64,000 bases of DNA from Mesorhizobium sp. (GTDB lineage: Bacteria > Pseudomonadota > Alphaproteobacteria > Rhizobiales > Rhizobiaceae): positions 558,001 through 622,000 of the forward strand of contig JAHBYX010000001.1 in NCBI GenBank assembly GCA_019635735.1, read 5' to 3'. The position numbers were made by a program, and so were the translations under genes. This document shows positions 27,771 to 34,766 of the stretch, one piece after another. The notes under the pieces were generated by a model, which saw only the letters and a program-made list of their open reading frames with translations, was not told the DNA's origin and did not search any database. How positions within the stretch are numbered: position 1 is the first letter of the stretch; every line of letters starts with the position of its first letter.

Positions 27771-28217
27771 TCATGCCGCCTGCGCCATATCCGGCATGGA
27801 GAAACGTATGGTTTCGCCGAGCGCCTTGAATGCCGATTCGAGTTGATCCAGCCTCGACTTGTGATCGAGGCGGAACAGCCTGTCGACCTGCTCGCGGTGC
27901 CAACCCAGCCGTCGGGCCAGTTCTGCCCGGGTTACGGATTTCGCACGGCAGACGGTGTAGAGCGCGATCTTGAGATAAGTGAGGGCCGAGATTTCGACGC
28001 AGCGCGAGTCTCCGCAGGTTGCGAGCGGCGCGGGAATATCCTCGCTGTCCGACATCCGCGCGCTGATCGCCTCCTCAATGGCTTTGAGCCCGGCCACGCA
28101 AGCTTCGGCCGCTGTGTCACCAAAGGTCGTGATCTCCGGGAATGCCGGCACTGTCACCAGCCACGCAGGAGCACCGCCGTCCGTCTCGTCAATCTCAAGG
28201 GTGACTTCATAGAACAT
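27771..28217 (-). CDS. hicB: HicB-family antitoxin with C-terminal helix-turn-helix
   Basis: A 148-residue antitoxin. The N-terminal half (about 1-70) is the partial RNase H-like HicB domain (PAWLVTVPAFPEITTFGDTA, then EACVAGLKAIEEAISARM). The C-terminal half (about 75-145) is an XRE/Cro-type DNA-binding region (VTRAELARRLGWHREQVDRLF). It neutralises HicA by direct binding and represses the operon. It follows hicA after six bases. Confidence 0.92.
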   Translation of the reverse strand: MFYEVTLEIDETDGGAPAWLVTVPAFPEITTFGDTAAEACVAGLKAIEEAISARMSDSEDIPAPLATCGDSRCVEISALTYLKIALYTVCRAKSVTRAELARRLGWHREQVDRLFRLDHKSRLDQLESAFKALGETIRFSMPDMAQAA

Positions 28218-28223
28218 CGCGGT

Positions 28224-28412
28224 TCACTTTATTCCGAGATCCTTGAGGATCTTGTTGACCAGTCCCTTGCCGAGCTCTTTGCTCCCGCCATGAACCGGTA
28301 TGACCGTCTTCCGGTTTCCGCGCCGCACCGTCTGGTGGCCGCTCCCGCCACGGTGAGTCTCGAACGTGCAACCGTGCCTGCGAAGCAGCTTCATCAGCTC
28401 GGCTGAGTTCAT
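28224..28412 (-). CDS. hicA: HicA-family mRNA interferase toxin
   Basis: A 62-residue double-stranded-RNA-binding-fold nuclease. The active-site histidine lies in GGSGHQTVRRG near residue 26, and the basic strand KTVIPVHGGSKELGKGLV follows as in known HicA toxins. Free HicA cuts mRNA and tmRNA and stops growth. It is the first gene of the pair, the usual hicAB order. An operator-like palindrome begins five bases upstream of its start. Confidence 0.93.
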   Translation of the reverse strand: MNSAELMKLLRRHGCTFETHRGGSGHQTVRRGNRKTVIPVHGGSKELGKGLVNKILKDLGIK

Positions 28413-28416
28413 AGAC

Positions 28417-28468
28417 TAGCGCCTTCAACACATCTGTGGAAGTCAACAGATATGTTGAAGGCTAGCGC
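28417..28468 (-). promoter_or_regulatory. hicAB operator candidate (long inverted repeat)
   Basis: Two 14-base arms, TTCAACACATCTGT (28423-28436) and ACAGATATGTTGAA (28445-28458), pair with one mismatch around an eight-base spacer. The symmetry continues outward as AGCGCC on the left and GG-cta-GCGCT on the right. The element covers the expected promoter of hicA, just ahead of its start, and fits HicB autorepression. Confidence 0.72.
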
Positions 28469-28518
28469 TACCGAAGTCAATCCGCGCGTTCTTCTTATGT
28501 TCTAAAATTGCTGCCCCC

Positions 28519-28725
28519 TCACCCGATCCGGTCCTTCGCGCTCAGCCGCCCGACAATCGCCACCAGCCCCGCCACTGCCGTGACCGCCTGCAGCACGGCG
28601 TCGGTCAGCGCGGCGTTGTCGGCGCCGCCGATCGGTATGCCCAGGAAACCGGCGCCGCCGGACAGGACGGCGACGATCGAGGCCCAGATCGTGCGCGAGA
28701 GATACCAGGGTTTTGCAGTCGTCAT
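28519..28725 (-). CDS. Small holin-like membrane protein of the phage cluster
   Basis: A 68-residue protein with two predicted hydrophobic segments (about residues 10-30 and 40-60) and a charged tail (RLSAKDRIG). Proteins of this form are common at the distal end of rhizobial prophage and GTA-like clusters, where they are usually called holins, but lysis activity cannot be read from the sequence. The ATG at 28725 has AAGGAG at good spacing; a longer form to 28782 is unlikely. It lies 96 bases after the truncated tail gene on the same strand. Confidence 0.6.
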   Translation of the reverse strand: MTTAKPWYLSRTIWASIVAVLSGGAGFLGIPIGGADNAALTDAVLQAVTAVAGLVAIVGRLSAKDRIG

Positions 28726-28821
28726 GTCACGTCTCCTTGTTGGAATGCGCTGGAAATGGCCGGTCGTATCCGCCGGCGGCACGGCGCCCGCGCCGCGCAG
28801 CCACCGGGCGCCGGCGAGCGC

Positions 28822-30285
28822 CTAGCCGCCGGTGGCGAACACCAGCCGGGCGGCGATGCCCTCGCCGGCACGGCCGACCTGGCGAAGCTCGAGTTCCAGT
28901 TCGTCCGGCAGCACCGGGAAGTCGGCGGCGACGCTGGCGGCCGGATAGGTCCATGACGGCCCGCCGACCGTGACCTGCCTGACTGCCGGCCCGCCCGGCG
29001 CCCCGATCCGCAGCACGTAGCTCTCGAACGGCTCGTCCTCGGGGATCTCGACCGCCTGCCACGAATCCGCGTCGACGCGTCCGCGCCGCACCCAGGCGAA
29101 GGCGAAGCCGCCGTCCGCCTGCCTCGTCGCGCTCAGATGCACCGGCGATAGCGGGAGTGCGGCGCGCAGGCCGCCGATATGCGGCTCGGTCACGGCATGG
29201 TCCTCGCCGAAATCTCGACCTGCCGGCGCCACCCGCCACGTCAGTTCCAGCCCCGTCTCGCCCTCGCGCAGCCCTGCAGCCTGCACGGCGCTATCCAGCA
29301 GCACGACGTCGGCGCCCGCCGCAGCACCTGCCGCCGCCGCGTCACTGGTGCCGAGCTGGCCGCGCAACAGCCGCGTCAGCCGCCAGACGCCGGGCTCGAT
29401 CTCGTCGGCCTCGGCGAACTGCACGATCTCCCAGCTTGCCGCAGTGGAGCGCACCGCAAGCACGTTGGAGCCGTTCAGCATCTGGGCCAGCGGCACGCTC
29501 GACAGCGCGCCGGCATAGAGCCCGACGACGAGCGCGCCGAACTCGTCGAGCCGACCCTCGGCGCCGGGCGGCAGTGTCTGCGCCAGTTCGCCCACGGTGG
29601 CGCGGCGCGTCAGCGTCGTGCGCAGTTCGAATCCGGTCTCGGCCGGCGAGCAGTAGACCTGCTGCGACACCCACGGCCTGGCATAGGCCGCGATCTTGAA
29701 CCGCTGATGCACCGCCTCGCCGCCCGCCATAGGCAGGTCGAGGAACAGCGCCAGCGGTGCGCCCGGCTGGACGGCACTTCGCGCGCGTTGCGGCGGCAGC
29801 CGCGCACGGTCGGGCGCCGGCGGCAGGCGCACGATCCGACGCGCCTCGATTTGCCGGGTCAGCCCTTCCTCGATCGCGCTCACCACGAACTCGCCTTGCG
29901 TCCGCCCCGGCAGCGAGACCAGGCTTCCCGGAACCGGGCCGCGCTGCCTTGCAGGCACGGCAAAGCGCGCCGTTTCGCGGCCCGTCCAGGCCCGGCGCAG
30001 CCAGTCGGCGGCGAGTGCTTCGGCCTGCCCCGCCTCCATCGCGCCGGGCAGATCGAGGCTGGCGACGTTCTGACCGCCATCGCGCACCGCGCGGCCCGAA
30101 CCCGACTGGTAGTCGTCCATCGGGTCGCCGAAGCCCAGCAGGGCCTCGGTCGGAAGGTCGAGGTCCGGCGGCCGCACCAGCTCGATCGCCGGCCGCCCGT
30201 CGTCTCCCGACACCGGGTCGTCCACGGCAAAGGCGGCGCCTGCCCAGGCCCGCGAGGTACCGGGCGAGCGCCTGCCCACGCGGCC
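28822..30285 (-). pseudogene. 5'-truncated GTA/phage host-specificity tail protein
   Basis: About 485 codons remain, matching the C-terminal part of the roughly 1300-residue tail protein that closes GTA clusters (RcGTA orfg15 type). The glycoside-hydrolase-like TIM-barrel half and N-terminus are gone. The remaining text is open throughout (for example LARATVGEL-type beta-rich modules, GFGDPMDDYQSGSGR near its start and WKIxx-like strands near the end). Homologous sequence stops exactly where one arm of an inverted repeat begins. An ATG inside the repeat (near 30309) or at 30366 could start a short product, but no ribosome site or family N-terminus is present. Confidence 0.75.
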
Positions 30286-30426
30286 GTCATCCCGGAGGCC
30301 GAAGGCCATCCGGGATCCATTCTTCTCTCCGATTACACACCGAAAACACCGAATTCGTCGCGGCATGGCAGGCGCATTTCCGCCAGCGCCAATGGATCCC
30401 GGATGGCCTTCGGCCTCCGGGATGAC
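30286..30426. repeat. Perfect inverted pair of REP-like elements
   Basis: Arms at 30286-30321 and 30391-30426 are exact reverse complements over 36 bases, with a 69-base spacer. Each arm itself contains the smaller palindrome ATCCCGGATGGCCTTCGGCC / TCCGGGAT. The element is of the CCGGGAT-TTCGGC type I know from intergenic REP-like repeats of Mesorhizobium and relatives. It fills the space between the DUF3168 gene and the truncated tail gene, the place where at least six GTA genes are missing. Confidence 0.85.
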
Positions 30427-30447
30427 GTCCGAGCAATGACCGCCCGA

Positions 30448-30858
30448 CTACCCCGCCGGCTCCGTCACCGCGCGGAAGCGCAGCAGGCCGTGATGCACCG
30501 ACAGGTCCTCGTCGTAACGGGCCTCGGCGAATTCGAGCGTCATGTTGACGAGCGTATGGCCGTCCAGTTCCTTCGGCGCGGCGTCGATCAGCTGGCGGAT
30601 CGTCTCCATGATTTCCAGCGTCTCGGTCTTGCCCTTGGCCTTCGACCAGACGTGCACCGTGAACAGCTGTTCCGTGCCGCTCTCGGTTCCGGTGCTCCAG
30701 TCGTAGATCGAGGTGCGTCCGAAGCTGACATAGGGAAAGGCGGCGTTGGGCGGCGTGGCGTCGAACACCTTCTGCCCGCCGAGCTTGGCGACAAGCCCGG
30801 CGTCCGCCGTCAAAAGCGAATGGATCGCCCTCTGCAGGTCAACGGCCGGCGACGTCAT
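30448..30858 (-). CDS. DUF3168 tail-completion/head-tail joining protein
   Basis: A 136-residue phage structural protein. The N-terminal helix DLQRAIHSLLTADAGLVAKL and the core TPPNAAFPYVSFG ... FTVHVWSKAKGKTETLEIM are typical of DUF3168, the tail terminator-like protein of GTA and HK97-type clusters, with the usual ending on RFRAVTEP. The ATG at 30858 is chosen because the domain begins there; the longer form to 30891 adds unlikely residues. It overlaps the preceding small gene by 20 bases and seems intact. Confidence 0.86.
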   Translation of the reverse strand: MTSPAVDLQRAIHSLLTADAGLVAKLGGQKVFDATPPNAAFPYVSFGRTSIYDWSTGTESGTEQLFTVHVWSKAKGKTETLEIMETIRQLIDAAPKELDGHTLVNMTLEFAEARYDEDLSVHHGLLRFRAVTEPAG

Positions 30859-31030
30859 CGCGATCCCTCCCCTCGGTCCGCCTGCGAGCAATAGCGCGCG
30901 GTGCCTTGCGCGAAACAGGACGGGCGACGTGGCGACCGTACCTTGCCTCTGCGTCCTCCGCCAGTCCGTGGACGCGGGCGCGCAGCGCGCGGATCAGGCC
31001 CTCGGCGGTCATCCGCAAGGTGATGTTCAT
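30839..31030 (-). CDS. Small protein between head-tail adaptor and DUF3168 genes
   Basis: A 63-residue basic protein (MNITLRMTAEGLIRALRARV... with an Arg-rich C-terminus). Its ATG overlaps the head-tail adaptor stop as ATGA, so it probably is a real translated gene of the cluster. It occupies the place of the HK97 gp10-like protein but is far too short for one. It may be a rhizobial-specific small gene. Function unknown. Confidence 0.5.
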   Translation of the reverse strand: MNITLRMTAEGLIRALRARVHGLAEDAEARYGRHVARPVSRKAPRAIARRRTEGRDRDDVAGR

Positions 31031-31233
31031 CGGCCCTGCTCCCGCGTCCGGCAGATCAGATAACGGCCCGTCTCGTCCGAGTCGTGCACCGTCAGGATTG
31101 AGAGAACCCTGTCTCCCATCACAAAGCGCATGCCGCTCGCGACGTCCGGCCGGTATCGGATCGTCACGCGATGCGTCACCTCTTCCAGCGTCTGGTCCGC
31201 GCCGAATCTCTCGCGCACGACGATCGGCTGCAT
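31027..31233 (-). pseudogene. C-terminal remnant of phage head-tail adaptor
   Basis: The readable part, from FGADQTLEEVTHRVTIRYRP to YLICRTREQGR, matches the C-terminal half of rhizobial head-closure/head-tail adaptor proteins (normally about 110 residues). The N-terminal half is replaced by a few unrelated codons. Immediately upstream is a 7-base tandem repeat that also contains the portal stop codon. An ATG at 31233 could in principle start a 68-residue product. Deletion has removed the protease, capsid and connector genes together with this gene's 5' end. Confidence 0.72.
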
Positions 31234-31240
31234 TCCCCAT

Positions 31241-31282
31241 TTCGCCACTCGCCATTCGCCATTTGCTAATCGCCACTCGCCC
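31241..31282. repeat. Six-copy 7-base tandem repeat at portal 3' end
   Basis: Units TTCGCCA, CTCGCCA, TTCGCCA, TTTGCTA, ATCGCCA and CTCGCCC run without gaps (consensus NTCGCCA). The portal stop codon (31266-31268) lies within the fourth unit. The repeat marks the junction where capsid genes have been lost. Confidence 0.8.
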
Positions 31283-32441
31283 TCTTCCCGTATCCCACCG
31301 CCTCGCGCTTCTCGTCGTCGGTGATGAAGTCGGCCGCCTGCAGCCGGCGCCACAGCGCCTCGCGTTCGAGCGACAGGCCCTCGATCCCGTCCGGGTCGTA
31401 CCAGATGCGCAATTCCTCGCCGAAGCGCGCCGACAGGAAGGCCGACAGCGCGGCGGCGACCTTGCCCAGCATCGGCAGCACGGTCAGGCGATAGAAGGCG
31501 CGGTTCGCCTCCTGGTAGTTGGCGTAGGTGTTGTCGCCCGGAATGCCGAGCAGCATCGGCGGCACGCCGAAGGCGAGCGCGATGTCGCGGCTCGCGGCGT
31601 TCTTCGCCTCGATGAAATCCATGTCCTTTGGCGTCAGGCCCATCGCCTTCCAGTCGAGCCCGCCTTCGAGCAGCATCGGCCGGCCGGCGTGAGTGGCGCC
31701 GGAATAGCCGTCCTCGAGCTGCAGCTTGAGCCGGTCGAACTGCTCGTCGCTCAGGTTGCCGCCTTCCTTCGGCGCATAGACCAGCGCGCCCGAAGGCCGC
31801 GCCGAATTGTCGAGCAGCGCCTTGTTCCAGCGCCCGGCCGCGTTGTGCGTGTCGAGCGCCATCAGCGCCGCCTCCAGCGGCGCGAACCCGTAATGGTCGT
31901 CGAGCGGATGGAACAGCGTCAGGTGCAGCGCGCCCGCTTCGTCGCCGAGCGCGATCCGCCGCCGCGCCTTGCCCGTGCGATAGTCGAGCGCCGCCGGCCA
32001 GCCGTCGGCATCCTCCACCACGCTCACCCGGTCGGGCCGCAGGAGATGCAGTTCGCGCGCGTCCTCGCCGGCTTGCGTCATCTCGACATAGGCATTGCCC
32101 GAAATCAGCAGATGGCCCGCCAGCGCCTCCATGAACGCTGCGCCCGTCTGGCGCGGGTTCGGCTTCGCCAGAAGCTCCAGCGCCGGATGCCGCTCGAGCT
32201 CCTGCCCGCTCTGGTAGAGCACCAGCGGCGCGCTCGCCGACGCCTCCGCCACCAGCCGCACGCAGCGATGCGCGACAGGGTTCAGCATGTAGCCCTGCCG
32301 CGCGAGCCCCGCATAGTCGCGCCTGGTCCACGCGGCCTCACCCTGCATGTGCAGCGCCACGAAACCGCTCGCCGCCTTCTTCTCGCGCCTCTCTTCAGGG
32401 CGCACGCGTCCGCGCCCGGCAAACGGCCAGGTCCAAGCCAT
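31266..32441 (-). CDS. Phage portal protein (HK97/GTA family)
   Basis: A 391-residue portal subunit, the dodecameric channel through which DNA enters the head. Family features in order are YMLNPVAHRCVRLVAEASAS near residue 52, LLAKPNPRQTGAAFMEAL, GNAYVEM, PLDDHYGFAPLEAALMAL, GVPPMLLGIPGDNTYANYQE and FYRLTVLPML. Length and ends are close to normal, except that the last few codons and the stop lie in a tandem repeat. It reads as intact, but its capsid partner is missing from the cluster. Confidence 0.93.
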   Translation of the reverse strand: MAWTWPFAGRGRVRPEERREKKAASGFVALHMQGEAAWTRRDYAGLARQGYMLNPVAHRCVRLVAEASASAPLVLYQSGQELERHPALELLAKPNPRQTGAAFMEALAGHLLISGNAYVEMTQAGEDARELHLLRPDRVSVVEDADGWPAALDYRTGKARRRIALGDEAGALHLTLFHPLDDHYGFAPLEAALMALDTHNAAGRWNKALLDNSARPSGALVYAPKEGGNLSDEQFDRLKLQLEDGYSGATHAGRPMLLEGGLDWKAMGLTPKDMDFIEAKNAASRDIALAFGVPPMLLGIPGDNTYANYQEANRAFYRLTVLPMLGKVAAALSAFLSARFGEELRIWYDPDGIEGLSLEREALWRRLQAADFITDDEKREAVGYGKRASGD

Positions 32442-32472
32442 CGAGGCTCCTCCTTTGGGATGTTGGGATCGG

Positions 32473-32985
32473 CTACCGCTTCACGGCGGCGAGCGAGGCG
32501 ACGATGTCGTTGCAGGGCAGGATCAGCCGACGCTCCATGCCCTTCGTCTCCTGGAAATGGAATCTCTTGTAGAACTTCACCGCGTCGTCATCGATCGCAT
32601 GAACGACCACACCGCGGAACGCGACCACCTGCGACGCCGAAACGATGCTCAGCAGCGCGTTCTTCAGCAGCGCCGGCCCGAGCCCCTTGCCCTGGTGCTC
32701 CTTCGACACGGCCAGCCGCGCAAGCACCGCTACCGGCAGTTCCGAAGGCGCGGGATGCCCCCTCACCGGCCGCGACACGTCGTTGCGGTGGATCATGCCC
32801 GCGCACACGGCATGATATCCGGCGACTTTGTCGTCCTCGTCGGCGATCACGAAGGTCCGCGTATAGCCCTGTACTTGATTGTACAGCGCCATGTCGCGCA
32901 GCCAGGCATCAAGCGCCGGCTTGCCGGACTCGAAACCTTCGACGCTGTGTTTTTCCGTCAGCGGCGTCGGCTTGCGGAAGCCCAC
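32473..32985 (-). CDS. GNAT-family acetyltransferase toxin
   Basis: A 170-residue GNAT protein of the TacT/AtaT toxin group, which acetylates the amino group of charged tRNAs and blocks translation. Signs are the N-terminal EKHSVEGFESGKPALDAWLR, the acetyl-CoA-binding motif RLAVSKEHQGKGLGPALLK, and the C-terminal active-site region KFYKRFHFQET with the usual tyrosine. The start is GTG, three bases after the antitoxin stop, as common in such pairs. The substrate tRNA cannot be predicted. Confidence 0.9.
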   Translation of the reverse strand: MGFRKPTPLTEKHSVEGFESGKPALDAWLRDMALYNQVQGYTRTFVIADEDDKVAGYHAVCAGMIHRNDVSRPVRGHPAPSELPVAVLARLAVSKEHQGKGLGPALLKNALLSIVSASQVVAFRGVVVHAIDDDAVKFYKRFHFQETKGMERRLILPCNDIVASLAAVKR

Positions 32986-32988
32986 GGC

Positions 32989-33264
32989 TCAGTCGACCCA
33001 GTCGACGCGGCTTTCGAACAGCCGAACCAGCCGGTCGCGCGCCATTCCGGGCGCCGCCAGCCTGTCGCTGACCTCGGCGAAGACGTCCGCCGATACGCCG
33101 ATGAAGCGCTGGTCGAGCAGCTCCTCCTGCGCCGAATAGACCGACGCCTCGGTCATGAAGGCGGTGATCGACTTGCCGCAGATTTCCGCCGCGCGCGAAA
33201 TCAGCTCATGCGCTTCCGGATCGATGCGCAGATTGACGGTCTTGGACTTCTTCAACGCGGACAT
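32989..33264 (-). CDS. DUF1778 ribbon-helix-helix antitoxin
   Basis: A 91-residue antitoxin of the TacA/AtaR type. The N-terminal ribbon-helix-helix (KTVNLRIDPEAHELISRAAEICGKS, about residues 7-32, and TAFMTEAS) binds DNA as a dimer. The C-terminal tail wraps around the GNAT toxin. The ATG at 33264 begins the known fold. Further upstream residues in frame are not plausible. It should repress its own promoter together with the toxin. Confidence 0.9.
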   Translation of the reverse strand: MSALKKSKTVNLRIDPEAHELISRAAEICGKSITAFMTEASVYSAQEELLDQRFIGVSADVFAEVSDRLAAPGMARDRLVRLFESRVDWVD

Positions 33265-33342
33265 GGTTTGGCACTCCGCCCACCTGGCGCGGGCAATGAC
33301 GGGACGTCTCCCGTGCCGACGAGATAGGGTAATGGATGGGCA

Positions 33343-33354
33343 ATGTAAATACAT
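33343..33354 (-). promoter_or_regulatory. Operator-like palindrome upstream of the DUF1778/GNAT pair
   Basis: ATGTA-AA-TACAT is a perfect short inverted repeat 79 bases upstream of the antitoxin start, in otherwise AT-richer DNA. TGTA/TACA half-sites are the form bound by several ribbon-helix-helix antitoxins of this class. Assignment is inference. Confidence 0.35.
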
Positions 33355-33381
33355 CCCTGCATGGACAACGTCCACTCACAC

Positions 33382-33413
33382 CTACTGCCCTACTGCCCTA
33401 CTCCCCTACTCCC
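33382..33413. repeat. Four-copy 8-base tandem repeat at terminase 3' end
   Basis: Units CTACTGCC, CTACTGCC, CTACTCCC and CTACTCCC are directly joined and run into CTACA, which contains the large terminase stop codon (33414-33416). It lies between the terminase gene and the inserted toxin-antitoxin pair. Confidence 0.8.
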
Positions 33414-34766
33414 CTACATCCCCCTCACCCGCGGCTCCGCCTGCCGCCGCAGCATCAGTTCCGCGACCGCCCACACCAGCGCGTCGACCCGGTCGGGCGA
33501 GCGGCCGTTGGCGAGGCCGTCCGGGCCGAAGTCGCACATCTCGTCCTCCAGCGCCGCGAAGCTTTCCGCGTGCCGTACCCGCCCCTGCGCATAGAGTGCC
33601 GCCACCGGTTCGGCGCGCAGCCATTTGCCCCGGCTGGCGCGCACCGCCTTCACCGGCACGGCCGGGTCCACCTGCGCGATCACGGCGGCCACCATGTCGC
33701 CGCCCTGGTTGGTCTCGGCGACGATGCAGTCGGCGCCGAGGCGATGGTAGAGCGCCACCGCCCTGCCCGCCCAGGCCACCGGCGACAGGCCGGACGCGCT
33801 CGCATCCGCCAGCACCACCGCGCGCCCGTCCGCCTCCAGCCCGGCCGCGACGATGCCGCAGGCGTCGGAGCTCTTGCGCGCCGAGGCCGGCGGGTCGATC
33901 GCCACGACGATGCGCCTCAGCTCCCCCGCCGGCGCGATCTCCCCTTCGATCTTCGCCCGGCTCCACAGCGCGTCGTCGCGGTCCTCGATCAGTTCCCCGT
34001 CGAGTTCCTGCCGGCCGAGCCGCGTGCCGCCGTAGCGCTCCTTCACCGCCGCCAGGAAACCGGCCGCGAGGTTTTGGGCGTTGTCGGCCGTCCGCATCCG
34101 CGTCACATGCACCCGCTCATGCGCCATCAGCTGCTTCAGCAGCTTCACCGGCCTCGGCGTCGTGGTAACCAGCTGCAGCGGCTCCCCGAGCCTCATCCCG
34201 AACTGCAGCATGTCCCAGGTCGCCTGCAGGTTCTTCCACTTGGCGAATTCGTCGCACCAGGCCGCGTCGAATTGCGGTCCGCGCAGGCTTTCGGGATCTT
34301 CCGACGAGAACATCTGCGCCACCGCGCCGGTCTCGTCCCACACGAGCCGGCGCCGGCTCGCCTCGAAGCGCGGCCGCGTCGCGCGCGCGATCGTCCTGAT
34401 CCCCGACGGCCCCTCGATCATCACCTCGCGCACGTCGGCGATGCTCTCGCCCACCAGCGCGATGTTCCCGTAGGTCGGCCCCGGCGAAAAAGGCGAAAAG
34501 CCGCGCGCCAGCCCGTTGACCCATTCGGCGCCGAGCAGCGTCTTGCCCGCCCCGCGCCCGCCGACGACCAGCCAGGTCTCAGGCGGGTCCGGATATTTCC
34601 GCCACAGCGGGTATTGCGGATGCCTCGTCCGCGAGATCCACTCGGCCGCGATCTCGGCGGCCCAGTCGGCGCCGACGTTCGCATCTGAGAAGCCTTCGAG
34701 CTTCTTCCTCAGCCAGCTCGATGATCTTGTCGTCGATCTTGCGGAGGATCTCGCGGAGGTTTTCAT
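33414..34766 (-). CDS. Large terminase subunit (GTA/phage DNA packaging)
   Basis: A packaging motor of up to 450 residues. The ATPase has Walker A GGRGAGKT near residue 70, the Walker B-like region FDAAWCDEFAKW near 168 and the coupling motif LVTTTPRP near 200. The nuclease half follows, with VVAIDPPAS near 290 and VAETNQGGD near 348, and an ending DRVDALVWAVAELML typical of the family. The start is uncertain: the ATG at 34766 lies 188 bases inside the small terminase-like gene, and the first 30 residues do not look like the family. A frameshift in the overlap is possible. The stop lies in a tandem repeat. Confidence 0.9.
   Translation of the reverse strand: MKTSARSSARSTTRSSSWLRKKLEGFSDANVGADWAAEIAAEWISRTRHPQYPLWRKYPDPPETWLVVGGRGAGKTLLGAEWVNGLARGFSPFSPGPTYGNIALVGESIADVREVMIEGPSGIRTIARATRPRFEASRRRLVWDETGAVAQMFSSEDPESLRGPQFDAAWCDEFAKWKNLQATWDMLQFGMRLGEPLQLVTTTPRPVKLLKQLMAHERVHVTRMRTADNAQNLAAGFLAAVKERYGGTRLGRQELDGELIEDRDDALWSRAKIEGEIAPAGELRRIVVAIDPPASARKSSDACGIVAAGLEADGRAVVLADASASGLSPVAWAGRAVALYHRLGADCIVAETNQGGDMVAAVIAQVDPAVPVKAVRASRGKWLRAEPVAALYAQGRVRHAESFAALEDEMCDFGPDGLANGRSPDRVDALVWAVAELMLRRQAEPRVRGM

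Noticed and set aside
32869-32886. CTGTAC-N6-GTACAG inverted repeat inside the GNAT toxin gene
   Set aside because: It codes for a conserved region of the toxin (YNQVQGY) and is most simply explained by that; a second operator cannot be supported.
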